A DNA stretch of 64,000 nucleotides from Kryptolebias marmoratus (taxonomy: Eukaryota; Chordata; Actinopteri; Cyprinodontiformes; Rivulidae): positions 18,453,940-18,517,939 of the forward strand of contig NC_051431.1 in NCBI RefSeq assembly GCF_001649575.2, given 5' to 3'. A model generated the notes under the pieces. The model ran no database searches and was not told the origin of the DNA. It worked only from the letters and a program-made list of their open reading frames with translations. Of the stretch, positions 1-11,154 are shown piece by piece (the stretch's first letter is position 1; each line of letters starts with the position of its first letter). The position numbers and the translations under genes are program-made.

Positions 1-944
1 TACCAATTAGAGGGTTTTCTTTTGAGTATTGCTTTGTTTTTCTTTAAAGTAACTTTCTGAGTTATCTTGTATTGCATGGTTTATTTTGCAGACCATTTCA
101 TTGTGTTGATGAGTTTGTAAATTAGATTAATAATTTTATTCTTGTTTTTCTGTTTAGATGTTTGATGTTTGACCTGTTTCATTGTGGCTTAGTCCACTCA
201 AGCACAGGTGTGTTGCCAATTGGCTATACAAACAGTGTGTTTTTGGAAGCTTGGAGAGAAGTCTGTCTAATGAACAAATAAAAGGCATCACAAGCAACTG
301 AAATGGATGGCTGATGCTGATTTTTCTGTTCACCTTCAGACCCTTTTGCCTGCACTACCATTTACACTGTTGTTTGACGTTTTATTCTCTAATTAGTTTG
401 TTGTTTCTTATTTTTTGTTAGTGAGTTCATTACATCCGCATTATTCACGTGAAAAGTAAAAAAAAACTACATTCTTTGATGCAAACAAACCTAATGTCCA
501 CAGTGGTGTTTATTTCAAAGAGACTAAGATTAGGCACTTTAGTAATTATCATACTTTGCTGATTGTTCTAAAAATAAACAAAACAAATGTTAAGACCTCT
601 GAGAGCAAAGTAGAGGTATGTGAAAGGTGTAAAATAAACAGTCAATTCTTGACAAGATGCACGATTGAAATATTTGGCTGTTGATAAATGAAGTTTGCCA
701 TTGCTATAAGTAATTACAGTTCTGGCAAAGCTGACTGAAAGCCACTTAACTCTTTTCAGTATTTTGTACACTGGATAGGCATCAAGAAGCTTTCAGAAAC
801 AAAGTATTCATTGTCGACTTTGTCTCACACCTAAATTAAAACAATGAGAACAAAACAGTGTGGACAATTTTAACTTACCCTTGCCAGCAATAAAATGATT
901 TGGCTGCATTTATTGGATAGGCCAATCTGTTACCCTAAGGTGAA
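1..944. other. AT-rich non-coding stretch, no gene seen
   Basis: I see no recognisable gene, RNA or mobile element here. The one short minus-strand open frame (568-771) has low-complexity composition and resembles no family known to me, so I treat it as chance. Confidence 0.6.
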
Positions 945-1266
945 AGTCCAGAAAACTAAAAAAGTCCCAAAGGCTTTCTGCAGAAAGGTTTTATGGTCAG
1001 ACAAGACAAAGACTAAGCTGTTAGACTAAAGGTGAGGCTTCTAAACCTAATAACACTGTACAAGCTTTCAAACACAGTGGTGGTACCATTATGTTGAGGC
1101 ACTGTGGATGAAGTGGATGAAATGATGAAGAAGGAGGACCAACACAGAATCCTTCAACTTCAACAAATCTACAGCTTGAACTGTTGAAATTTGGGCACAA
1201 TTGGGTCCAACAAGACAATTATCCCTAACACACATCAAAACTGATTTTTGAATAGATGAAGAAAGC
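945..1266 (+). mobile_element. Tc1/mariner transposase fragment, decayed
   Basis: This is a piece of a cut-and-paste Tc1-type DNA transposon. Nucleotide words typical of fish Tc1 transposase genes appear in the right order: ATGGTCAGACAAGACAAAG near 971 (the W-S-D-E/K block around the first catalytic Asp), a CTAATAACACTGTA block near 1048, a GTGGTGGTACCATTATGTTG block near 1078, and TCCAACAAGACAATTATCCC near 1206, which in intact copies encodes the F-Q-Q-D-N-D-P-K-H motif with the second catalytic Asp. Stops and frameshifts break every frame, and the N-terminal helix-turn-helix region and both inverted repeats are missing, so it cannot encode an active enzyme. It is a different and older-looking Tc1 lineage than the copies at 20.8, 39 and 62 kb. 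Confidence 0.8.
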
Positions 1267-1274
1267 TAACTTCT

Positions 1275-1350
1275 TCTTTTTTTTCTTTTGACTGTTTCCT
1301 TTTCAGGGGTTGCCACAGCAAGTCCTTTGTCCTCTGTCCTTACTTACTTT
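1275..1350 (-). mobile_element. Possible LINE/SINE 3' tail fragment
   Basis: A short segment running from a pyrimidine-rich tract into CAGGGGTTGCCACAGCA (near 1304) resembles the reverse complement of a tail shared by several teleost LINE and SINE 3' ends. It lies directly next to the Tc1 fragment. The match is short, so the class is uncertain. Confidence 0.4.
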
Positions 1351-2779
1351 GAGCTGAACCATGCATGTAAAGAAAATATATATAAATAAAAATATAATAA
1401 AAATAAAAAACATCTGGTAAAAGTGAATATCAAGTGCTTCTTTATCTAATAAAATAATATTTACTATGATCATATTCTGTAATATTCATACTTCTGACAT
1501 TTCCTATTCCTCATGGAGCACATATTCTTTTATTCTGTAATTGATCACAGCTGTTTAATAAACACATGGTATGCGATTTTTCCCTCAAAGGGTCTTTGAA
1601 TTGAAACAATAACATGTCTGTTTTATTTATGGTTTAACATTTCATTATCAACTGAAATAGATGCAATCATCTTTTGATAATGCAATTTCAGTTGTCATTT
1701 TGATATTAGATGCATTTAATATGCACACAGTTACGGTTGCTAATATTGTGTTGCAAAATAATTTATGAGGGAGGGCCCACATTCAAAATCTGCTGAACAA
1801 AGCTGAACAATAGAACATTACCATTAGCAATACCAATAGCCATCACTTGTTTTGTATCCTAATAACATAGTGAGTTAATTTGACATTTGAATAATATAGA
1901 TATCAATTGCCTGCTGGATTTCAGCAAAAAAAAAAAAAAAAAAAACCTATTACACCGACAACTTTCATCTCCAGGAACAAGACTGTGCAAAGTCGTTTTG
2001 TTTATTTGACTTTGCATCCAAGACTGCTCTGCCTGGTTGCCAGGTTGATCACCCCATTTTTTTTTTTTTTTTTTTTTGTCATCTCAAGGAAAATCATGTA
2101 AAAACAACAATTAAACTACAACTGCAAGCAGTTCATTTTCATAATGATGCCCATTTTCATGACTGGAAAAAGCATTGCAAACTTTCTAGCATTTAGCTGT
2201 TAACAAAAATTATCCACCAAAACCTAAAATTAATTTTCAAAATGCAAGAAGTTTGAGTATCAGAAAAGTTCCTTATGACAGAGTATGTCCAGTGAGTGTT
2301 AGCTCTGTAGGATAAATGTATGATTTTTTTTAGGATTTTTTTTCCACTCATTACCATATTGAAGTAAACAACTGAAATTGTGCTCCCTGAAAAGTGTATA
2401 AAAGTTAATTAAAATTGGTGAGGTCACTTTTGATATGTGAACTTTTCCCACTGTTAGACCCTCTAGAGGTTGAGAATTATTAAACTCAAAACACCTACTC
2501 AGAATGACAAACTACACCCATGGTATTATTTTGATGTTTGTATGTCTTGAAATAGATAAGATATGTCCATTTTTGCATGAGCTAAAACTTGTGTAAATAA
2601 TAACATATCAATGTTTAGAAAAAAAAGAAAGAAACTACCTGAATAATCATGTTGTATCCCTTGGAGGAGGTAATGTTTAAATTTGCTAATTTGCATTAAC
2701 AACATTAAATTTTCAAAGCCAGGTTATCTGTAGTAAAAAGAATCAGTAACCTTAAACAATTAGGTGACCATAAAAAACT
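1351..2779. other. AT-rich non-coding stretch with facing A- and T-tracts
   Basis: No gene seen. A run of 20 A (1926-1945) and a run of 21 T (2057-2077) face each other across about 110 bp and could pair as a hairpin. The open frame spanning them is dominated by K and F homopolymers and is not credible. Confidence 0.6.
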
Positions 2780-3215
2780 GGTAGGGCCCAGAATTTACGA
2801 GGTATAGACCAACACATTTCAACCATAATAGTAGTGCCACCTATAGGTTAACACATTTAGGTTTTAATTTTATGTAGCAGTTAGCCTACTTTATTTTTCT
2901 TATGAAAAACGTTTCACAATCTGTGACAGTTTAGGCTACATGACTGATTTTGTGATTTCCGTTAATCTATTGCAATGCAATGAGCCACACCCACTTTCTT
3001 TGAGCAATATGACCTTTTGGGTGTGACCTCAAGGCCATGTCTTGAAGGTCTGTGGTAAATTTCATCAAGATCTGATAGGCCATTTTTACATGAACATAGA
3101 ATATAGTGCCCCTATGTTTTTCAGTAGTTCAGACTTGACTCCCATAACAACAGTGTAAATTTAATGACATCTGTTGTTTTTCAGATGTGGCCAAATATGT
3201 GTTTTAGCTTGCTTG
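2780..3215 (+). repeat. Candidate unclassified dispersed repeat
   Basis: This stretch includes AGTGCCACCTATAGGTTAA (near 2830), GAGCAATATGACCTTTTGGG (3001) and TAGTGCCCCTATGTTTTTCA (3104). From memory this wording resembles a repeat common in percomorph genomes whose copies start near a phrase like 'gtgccccctatggtca'. No terminal repeats or target duplication are visible, and it encodes nothing. Orientation is arbitrary. Self-comparison against the genome would settle copy number. Confidence 0.4.
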
Positions 3216-3623
3216 CTACAACATATTGTGCAAGTTTAAAAAAAAAATACTCATTACATATTCCACAAATGTATACATGTAAAAACCAGTAAATTCATTT
3301 TTTCATTTTCTTTCTAGGGGCGCTGGTATAATTTTATCCCACATTTCTTTTCTTATAAATTTTGGCTGCTTCCCTGCTGCAAATCAAAAAGGCACTGCTT
3401 GTCTTGAACTCAAGTATAATTTTTACATAAATATAATAAACTCACAATAGTTTTAAATGTCCAAAGAAGAGGTCGAGTAGCATTTATGAAACATTCTGAC
3501 AGTGTAAATGTAGAGGTGCGTTTACTTAAACTCTACAGTTATATCAGAGTCTGACTGTGTAAATGTAAAACTGTTTTCAACTGAATTTTATAATAAAATG
3601 TGAGGAGGAAAAAAAAAAGAGAT

Positions 3624-3648
3624 TTATATATATATATATATATATATA
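3624..3648. repeat. (TA)n microsatellite
   Basis: About 12 uninterrupted TA units follow a run of A. Confidence 0.95.
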
Positions 3649-4549
3649 CAGAAATGCAGTATGACGGGCTTTGTTTTACTTATTTATTCAATAAATATTA
3701 AAATTTACTATGAAAGGTCGGGGCAAACACTTGCACAACCATTGCTAATTGATGTGAACTGAAAAGAGAAAGCATTAGAGATACTAAAATGAAGGCAGAT
3801 TAACTGTATGCGTTTGTGTGTGTTGTATTGCAGAGAGGAGGGGTTATTTCTGGGTGAGAGCGTGGCTGTCCAAGTCTGTGGGCATCGCTTTTAGTGTCCA
3901 TTTGTATGTCCATGCTCTTGTGTTTGTGTGTTCATGTTTTTAACTGGCCTGATGCACTTGGAGTATTTCAGCCCAGGGGAGGTAAGTTATTGAACTGACC
4001 TCTGTAGTGTGACAACAGTAGAGTCTGAGGTACTGTAATCCAAAGGCCTAAACATCAGCCACCACCAGTAACCAAAATACATTAAAGATTAAAGCAGTCG
4101 CTCAGAACAAAGTAGACTTTGTTGGGATCGTCTTGTCCACTGGGGCTGGTGGGGTCAGTGTTTTCATTTGAGCATGTACATTCATTTTTGTGTATTAATG
4201 ATGTATTATGTGGTTTTTCACTATGTGTGAGTCTTGCTGAATTTAACGTTGCCACTTTGAAAGCCACTTCTAAAAATAATACCATGAGTGTGTTTGTGTT
4301 GGTTAACTTATTTTGTTAGGCTTACAAGGGGAAATTTAGTAATCTTGTCAGTGTAACAAGCTTTTTTAATTAACTCTGAATTTTCCAACAAGGTTTCATA
4401 TATGAAAAGGGGGAGGGTGGGGGGGTTTCTATTCTTTGAAAGTGAAAAAAGGTTTTTGAAGATGAAAGGTCTGCATGTTAAAGTGGCAGGCATGCTTCTC
4501 TGCTTCAATTGGAGACATTTTGATGGCCATAGTGAGTGACAAGTTCTTT

Positions 4550-4554
<5 letters not shown>

Positions 4555-4583
<29 letters not shown>
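4555..4583. repeat. (TG)n microsatellite
   Basis: About 14 TG units, extended on the left by interrupted TG. Confidence 0.95.
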
Positions 4584-5227
4584 ATCAGAGAGTGGATCGT
4601 AGAGGAGATGATTTGCCAGGGCTAAAGGCAAATAACACCTCCTTGTTAACTTGGAATCTGTCTCCTTGTTAACAGCATCTTCTAGAAGGAAGGTGACGGA
4701 AAGCAACACTGTTGGCTGCCTTGTTAAAAAAAGGATAAAAAAATATTTTTTGTGTAAAATAAGAATGTATTTTGTTAGTCATTAAGTGTGAGAGGATATC
4801 TTAGTTTGTGTAGTGCTGGCAAATTACCCCATGTAAGCACAAACAGAAATCAAACTAAAAATGAGAAGTAAAACTGGAGAAAACAAAATGTTGCTGTCAC
4901 TCTACATGGAAAAGAGAAGAACATGATACTAAACTCTGGGAACAATAATTTGAAGACTGACTTCCTATTTGGGGTATGGTGACTGATAGGATTTTGTTTA
5001 GAATTATGACTTCTAACTTAAAATATTAGTTCACTGTTTGGACTCTGATTCTTGATTGTTCTCCTTGTGGCTTTTAGGGTCAAAAAGTTATGCTTTCATA
5101 ATGAATTAACATTGAGAAAACCTTTTGAATTGTTGTGAATCTTATTAAACTGTCACCTCATTTGTAGCAGTTGGCTTTGAATTGGATTGGATTTGAGGAG
5201 CTTTTTTGTCAGGAATCAGTTTACTTT

Positions 5228-5420
5228 TGGTAGCGTCTCCTACAGCAAATTGCTCTTGGCTGAGAGGTCAGCCAAAACATGGGACAGCAAACTTCTGTGA
5301 TGGATACAACTAGACAACTGGTCACTTTGCCCGGATCAAGGATTCTGAGGCCTCACCCTGTAGCCCAGTGCTAGATAAGATGCTGACTGGCAAATGCCTG
5401 GTGGCTTGTCCTTTTCCAGT
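5228..5420 (+). mobile_element. Rex3-like RTE LINE, 5' region fragment
   Basis: Rex3 is a teleost non-LTR retrotransposon of the RTE clade. This piece matches the region upstream of and at the start of its endonuclease/RT frame: GGTAGCGTCTCCTACAGCAAA at the left, then TTGCCCGGATCAAGGATTC (5327), then GCCTGGTGGCTTGTCCTTTTCC (5396). The same blocks recur in the Rex3 fragment at 8110-8460. It is truncated at both ends and non-coding. It abuts a Penelope-like fragment on the right. Confidence 0.7.
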
Positions 5421-5457
5421 GTGTAAAAACTATGCACATTCTAAAGTAATATACAGA

Positions 5458-6060
5458 AACCCTCAGTGGTAAGGATTCTTGCCATGCTGTAGATGGCTCG
5501 ATGAATTCCTCTCTCAAACCTTCTATCCAAATTGTACATGTTTCTGTCTTTAAAAGAGTGTCCCTTTCATCGAGATATAGGTGAATAGCTGAATCTCGGC
5601 TTTATGTGCCATGCATTTCTTGATAGATAGTTTAGTTTTCTCTTTGCAGAGTTCTGAAACTCCTTACTTCACTGGACCACAGACATGATGGTGATCGACT
5701 TGTTTGGGTGTTTTATCGCTGAGGTGAACCACTTTCTTTCTGTCTGAGATTTTTTTTTTTAAATTTATTATTGGTTTAAAATGCACCAGAACACTGTGAT
5801 TGTACAGAATCTTTTTGAGTTCCTCAGATATTCCTGCAACATATGGGATAACAATTTTTTTGTGTTTGTTCTGTTTTTCTTCTCTTGTTTGAGTGTTTTC
5901 CCAATTTCCTAGCTGACTTGACAAACTCCCAGTAAGAGTATCCATGGTTTTGAAGGACTTCTTTGATGGATTTGTGTTCCTTTTCCATTTCCTCTGTACT
6001 AGTGGGAACTGAAGAAGCCTTTCAGATAGGAGGTAAGCCATTTTCAACAAAAACAAGAAA
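5458..6060 (-). mobile_element. Penelope-like retroelement fragment (GIY-YIG end), decayed
   Basis: Penelope-like elements encode a reverse transcriptase followed by a GIY-YIG endonuclease. Read on the minus strand, a frame contains IPYVAGISEELKKIL then VHFKP and SDKTPK, the linker between RT and endonuclease in fish Penelope-like proteins (I-P-Y-V-x-G-V-S-E ... F-K-P ... D-K-T-P-K). Upstream in a shifted frame is EVLQNHGYSYWEF, matching the V-L-x-x-N-G-Y block. Downstream, past stops, is RFERGIHRAIY, matching the conserved R-W-F-E-R-G-V-x-E-A-I-Y helix of the endonuclease. The GIY and YIG strands and the catalytic RT core are missing. At least two frameshifts and several stops make it inactive. 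The Poseidon and Neptune groups are candidates for the subfamily, but I cannot choose. Confidence 0.75.
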
Positions 6061-7989
6061 GGAAGTCCAGTTTTCTTCTGTTTACCTCTTAAGATTGTCA
6101 TGTCCTGGATGACAAAGATTATCTGCCAACATGTTCTTTGAACATATAAATCTCGAAATTTTTGCTAACACCACTCACTCATTCCTTCCTCCCTTTAAAC
6201 ATCTGTCTTTCATCATTTCCCCCTTAAACAATATGTATCTTTAACTCCTGCCAACATTGATGGAATAAGTAGGACTTCTATAACTTACAGATAAATATGA
6301 GGTTATGGTAGAGAAAAAGAAGGTCACTGAAAATCAAATGCATCAATATACAGTCCGGTGAAAATGAATTTGTGATGGAATAAATCAAAGTGTTTGTCAT
6401 CACTTCAAATAAACTGAGGTACACTGATCAATATAAAGAATATTTCTGTAAGTACACTCATTTGTCTTCATTATTTATCTTCATTTGTTTTTATGACCTT
6501 CCTTTGTGTCTCTAATTGCCTAGGAGCTTATAGTTTCATCTAATAAGTGCCAGTTCATTCTACATGATTCTGTGCGCAATAAAATGTGATATGTTTTGTA
6601 TAGGTTTGAAAAAGATGATTAAAAAAATCTATCAAACTTTCACTCAATAACAGTAAAGGTCAACTGAAATCAAGATTTAAGTTATGAGATTGATATTTCA
6701 TTTCAGCCAGAGGGAAATTTAATAGACGATTGCAGCCCATTTGTCAAGTTTCAATTTGTTCCATTATTTTTATTTCTTTATTTATTGTCTGATGTGTAAC
6801 TTTCACCTATGATAAGCTACAGTTTAATTAAACAACTCACATTTTATAAGTGACAACATCTATAAATAAAAAAACAGGAAACAACACCTTCATTTAGTAG
6901 TCAATATGCACTTTTTTTTTTTTTTTACAAAATACTCCACCATATTGATAGTAAACACTTGACTGCAGTTTGGCTTCATGGACTTCTGTATATTCACTAC
7001 AGGGACTCCAAACAGGTGTGCATGTCCATGTGTTCATGTGTGTGTGTCAGTTTTTATAAGCTTGAGAAAGCTTTAAAGAAGAAGAGAAAGAGATGGTAGG
7101 AAAACTCTTTCTAAGGATTGATTTATTTTTTGTATGAATGCAAATAATTTATTTGTGTGTCTATGTTTAAAATGGCTCTGCATGAAGAGTCTGTAAATCC
7201 ATACCTAAGTATGTGCAGTCCGGTATTTTAGGCAATGTTTTGTGCCTGAGCTTAAGCGTCCACTGGTGTCATTAGCCACTAGTCAAGGGTTTCCTTGTTC
7301 TCTCTGCTGACCTTTCTTTGTCCCTCACTGTGTGATTAGATGCACATAAACACACAGATAAAGAAACACACAGAGCAACTGCTCAGAAACACAAAGTCTC
7401 CTGAGCAGAATGCCAACAGACCTGTAACCATCAGCAAATGCTCTTGTTTACGGTGGATATGAATGAGACAGATCGTTGCTCAACTTGCCTAAATAGTTCC
7501 CCAAACACCCAGACAGGTGGTGTGTATGTGTCTATGGTTTGGTGTGTGTTTTAATATTGTGTTCAGGTATGTTTATGTGAATAGTGGATGGTTGTAGAGT
7601 GTGTGATTGCATGTATGCTTCGTGGATCTAGTGGCAGATGGCATCATTTCATTTGTTTGTTTTTGCGCCTCTTCCTTTTGACTTCCCTCTTCTCCCTCAC
7701 GCTCAGATTTTTTTTTCTGATTTCCATTCTCTTTCACCTTTCTCCTTTCCTATCTTTCTTGCTTCAACTTTTTTTCTCAACAAATCCAGTTTTAGAACAC
7801 AAGTGAATAATGCCATGCATTGCAAATTTTAGAAGGTGCTGTTTTCCATGAAATATTCACCATTTACTTTGGGTAAAAATGTAAAGCTGGATAGTTTCAG
7901 TTCAGTTTAATTACTTACAACTAGTAGCTGTACTTTTTCTTGGGTATGTTTTGCTTTAGAAATTGTATTTCATTACATTTTAACCTACA
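6061..7989. other. Non-coding stretch, pyrimidine-rich patch
   Basis: No gene seen. It holds a T-run near 6910-6926, TG-rich patches (7010-7050, 7520-7570) and a strongly pyrimidine-biased strip at 7640-7790 that produces long F/L/S-rich frames of no significance. Confidence 0.55.
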
Positions 7990-8088
7990 GTGGCAACAGG
8001 TCCAAGAGAGAAATCCAGACATCTCTCTCCACAGAGACATTTCCCAGCTTCTGGGAGCTCCCAAGACATTCCCAGGCTAAAGAGGACA
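7990..8088 (-). mobile_element. Rex3-like RTE LINE, 3' end of ORF
   Basis: On the minus strand this matches the last codons of the Rex3 ORF. The plus-strand text CTTCTGGGAGCTCCCAAGAC, then ATTCCCAGGCTAAAGAGGACA, complements the conserved block encoding A-W-E-R-L-G-I-P-x-E-E-L. The GATG tail is absent, so the very 3' end is lost. It is immediately followed by a Rex3 5' piece in the opposite orientation. Confidence 0.7.
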
Positions 8089-8109
8089 TTTATTTTCCTC
8101 TGCAGATTT

Positions 8110-8460
8110 GTCACCATAATATGGTGGAGAGGTTTGAGTATCCCCTTGATCCTGGGAGCTATGTTATAGGGTCTACTATATCTTACTGTCCTCAAGAGAG
8201 GGTCAGAATAAAAGTGTTTCATAGATCTTGATAAAGAAAGATCTCAGGAAAACAGGATACTTTGTTTGGAGCAATAATATTGGGACACTCTCCTGGAGCC
8301 AAATATGAGGGGGGAAACTTGCCAGTGAGCACCTGGTGGTTGAGCCTTGATTCCTGGGGATCAGCCAGGCCAAACTCAAAAAAGATTCAGGAAGCCTCCA
8401 CACTGGCCCACAACCTGCAGGGAAAGTAGTCATGGTTTGGTGCTATGTGAGCCAAGGAGA
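8110..8460 (+). mobile_element. Rex3-like RTE LINE, 5' region
   Basis: On the plus strand it carries words of the Rex3 5' region in order: TGGTGGAGAGGTTTGAGTAT (8122), GATCCTGGGAGCTATGTTAT (8148), TCTCCTGGAGCCAAATATGA (8289), GAGCACCTGGTGGTTGAGCC (8326) and CCCACAACCTGCAGGGAAAG (8407). It overlaps in content with 5228-5420, confirming two copies of the same region. No open frame survives. With 7990-8088 it forms an inverted 3'/5' arrangement in which the body of the element is missing. Confidence 0.75.
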
Positions 8461-9084
8461 AAAACAATACCTATCAAAAACTACTGCAGTGACTAGGTTT
8501 ATTCCTTACCAACTAGAAGGGATGATGAACAAAGAAATAGTGTGAAAACTCCACCTATCCAGTGTGCTGCTTCATCTACCAATGTGTAAATAATGTGATG
8601 CCACTGATTGGCAGAACAAACTGCGCTGAAATCCAAATGTGGAGATGCACAGGCTGTGAAAGCTGACAGCAAAGTCCTCCTATTCCAAACTCTGTTTTAG
8701 GTGGAATAAAAAAAATGAAGTGAACTCCTAAAATTTTTGGCCATATCTAAGTAAATGTTTGACTCCAAGTTAAAAAAAAGACAACTGCTTCATGTGTTTG
8801 CTGGGAGAGAACTCACAGCTTAGAAAAACTAGGCATCAAATCTGTGCAAGAACCTGGAGGTAGGTTTAAAAACACTTGTGCCGTTTATCTGTAACCTAAA
8901 ACAAATTTATTATTTTTTTATTGTTAGCATGTTTGTTTGTTTTTCTTATTTTTATTTGGTAAGACCTTTATATAAAAATAACCAAACAAAACTTGCCTGA
9001 AACTGTTAGTGTTGCACGGCGTAAGTTGCTGTTAACTACTTATTAATTATGCTAACAATGTAACCCAATGTGATCAAAAACACC
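8461..9084. other. Non-coding stretch, nothing recognised
   Basis: No gene, RNA or classified repeat seen between the Rex3 fragment and the solo LTR. Confidence 0.5.
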
Positions 9085-9089
9085 ATCAC
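9085..9089. repeat. Left target-site duplication of solo LTR
   Basis: ATCAC precedes the element and recurs exactly at 9723-9727 after it. Confidence 0.85.
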
Positions 9090-9722
9090 TGTTACGACCC
9101 AGCTCAGCTAGGGAAAGGGAAAGCAACATTTAAACAACCCAGATGTTAAAGGTTTAACAGTTAGGCATTTATTGTTTTGGTAAAAATAAAAATAACAGAT
9201 AACAAAACAACTACAATCTAAAGCTATGGAATTACAACCAAGAGAACTAAATAAAACAGAATCCACAAAGCATTCAGAGAGATAAACAAAAGAACTTAAC
9301 CAAACAAAATAGACTTTAAGTCCAAGTTAACCAGAGTTAAACAAAATACAAACTACAAGTCTCTACTAGAGTTAAAACAGAAAACCCATGGGGACAAAAG
9401 TTAGCCAAGCTATTACAGCTGACAACAAGCTAAACAAAGACACACCGGTCTAACACCAGACAAAGTGGCAAACTGTCTGAACAAACAATTCAGATCAGCC
9501 GCGCCTTCTCCCAGGAAGTCCAGGGTTAAAAAGGGAGGCCTCAGCAGGGATTGGTGGAGTTGACTGATTGAGGAGCCAATCAGTTCTGCTGTAGACCTCA
9601 GGGGTGTGGCACTGGAGGAAGAGGGCTGCCTTCAATTCCCAGTAGAGTCCAGTTGATGATAATGGAGCTGCAGATGTACAGAAAAGAGAAAAAGAAAACC
9701 TACAAGGCCACCGGCCGTAACA
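9090..9722 (-). mobile_element. Solo LTR, 633 bp, with 5-bp target duplication
   Basis: The block begins TGTTACGACC and ends GGCCGTAACA, so it has TG...CA ends inside a 10-bp near-perfect inverted repeat. It is flanked by exact ATCAC duplications (9085-9089 and 9723-9727). Five-base duplications with TG/CA ends are the signature of LTR retrotransposon integration (Ty3/Gypsy-like or retrovirus-like). Read on the minus strand it has LTR logic: a TATA-like TTTTTAA at 9526-9532 and an AATAAA poly(A) signal at 9168-9173, 79 bp from the 3' end. No internal coding region or second LTR is present, so it is a solo LTR left by recombination. A DNA transposon with short inverted repeats is the alternative, but the promoter and poly(A) order favours an LTR. 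Confidence 0.8.
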
Positions 9723-9727
9723 ATCAC
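9723..9727. repeat. Right target-site duplication of solo LTR
   Basis: ATCAC, identical to 9085-9089. Confidence 0.85.
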
Positions 9728-11079
9728 CTTCCAACATTGTGTCTAAAAATATGTCAGAAAGTAAACAAGTGAGCAGTACCTAATTTAAAGAATAGAATAT
9801 AAAATAATAATAATAATAATATCATTGTTTGTTTGTTTGTTTTTTTCTTTAGATATAAATTGTTTGGAAATAATGTCCCAATTACTGCGTGTTTGAAATT
9901 GAATAGTAATATAATTTTATTAACAATCTGAATAAATGAGCAACTGTATTATTGTTACTGTGACAGTTCAGTAGAAGGATTCTGTATGTGCCTAATCACT
10001 GTTTTACCCATATTAGACATCACTTAGCACTCCTCCTGACAGAAACAAACACCACAACAAAAAAACAACAGCTATGGCCTTTTTTAGGAAAATAAAATAT
10101 GTTTGGTGTTGTCCATATGCTCAGCAGTGGATCTGTTTGCTAGTCAAAACAGAAATTTTTAGGTGCTAACTTCTATTGTATTATTTTTAAATCCAGTTTT
10201 AATAAAAATATGACATATGTTCATGTTTTTTTTTTGCCAGTTTAGGCCAAGTTTATGCTGCCTTGTCTTTGCGAACAATAATTCTATACCTGTAACCTCA
10301 AGGAGAAAGAGTAATAAAAGAAAAATAAAACGTTTCTTTGGTTTGTTTGTTTAGTTTTGATACCAGAAGCTTTGAGGTTCATTTAACAAGTTCTGCTAAT
10401 GAACAAATTAACCATCATGGGATGTTCTGCACTGAAATGACAAATTATAATTTCCAAATGTGTTAAATGTCATGTGTAGATATACTTTAGTTTGTTATTG
10501 CACTTCAATTTGTAGTGTTTAATTCAAGACAGTTTGCAAAAAATATCCCCTCATCTTTTGTACACTTTACAAGATAGACCCCCATTTCACTCTAAAAAAA
10601 CTAACTAAACAACTTTTCCTCCGAGTTTTAATAAGCTGCATTTAGTTTTCACTTCAGTAGATTTTTACACAAGTGACTTTGCTTTTACTCAATGCTGGTG
10701 AGAAAAGAAGAGCATGCTTTTTGTGTTTGTTCTGTTTTTGTTTTAGTTTTTTGTTGTTTTGTTTTGTTTTGTTTTTTTTGAGGAGGAGGTTGGTATAAAT
10801 GGACATATAAGAGACTTGCTTTGGAAAATAAAAGTTCACTTAGAAAACGAAAAGAGTGTATAACTGTTTAGAGAAAAAAAGAAAGAAAAAATGCAACAGA
10901 ATGTCTAATAAAGTAGTGTTTATCAGCAGGTTAATATGGTTGACTGAGACAGGACCACCAGAGACTTAACCCTAGTAAAGAAAATAAAACCAAGCTATCC
11001 TTCTTCTGGATCCTGGCAATTAGATTACCAAGTATTTTTTGCCTCTGTTAATTTCAATGTGTGGGAATGATGTGTAAAA
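9728..11079. other. AT-rich non-coding stretch with simple repeats
   Basis: Contains (AAT)n near 9806-9822, (GTTT)n near 9824-9842 and a GTTTT-rich patch near 10750-10780. No gene seen. Confidence 0.55.
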
Positions 11080-11082
11080 TGA

Positions 11083-11138
11083 TACTACTACTACTACTAC
11101 TACTACTAATAATAATAATAATAGTAATAATAATAATA
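11083..11138. repeat. Compound (ACT)n(AAT)n trinucleotide microsatellite
   Basis: Eight or so ACT units change abruptly to AAT units with one AGT interruption. On the minus strand it translates to poly-Ser/poly-Ile, which explains the frame there. Confidence 0.95.
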
Positions 11139-11154
11139 GAAAATGATTCATCAC

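Larger units (their letters stand above)
3216..5227. other. Non-coding stretch with microsatellites and a splice-site look-alike
   Basis: No gene recognised. It contains (TA)n at 3624-3648 and (TG)n at 4555-4583. Around 3780-4070 the composition is more balanced, and a strong 5' splice-donor-like AGGTAAGT sits at 3980-3987 just after a TTTCAG acceptor-like hexamer. The minus frame at 4308-4709 includes a translated (CA)n tract and looks spurious. Confidence 0.5.

Noticed and set aside
1926..2077. A20/T21 pair as a processed pseudogene or SINE tail
   Set aside because: The 110 bp between them match no gene or SINE I know, and no target duplication is visible.
4308..4709. 133-residue minus-strand open frame
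   Set aside because: It contains a translated (CA)n microsatellite and has no family resemblance or splice context.
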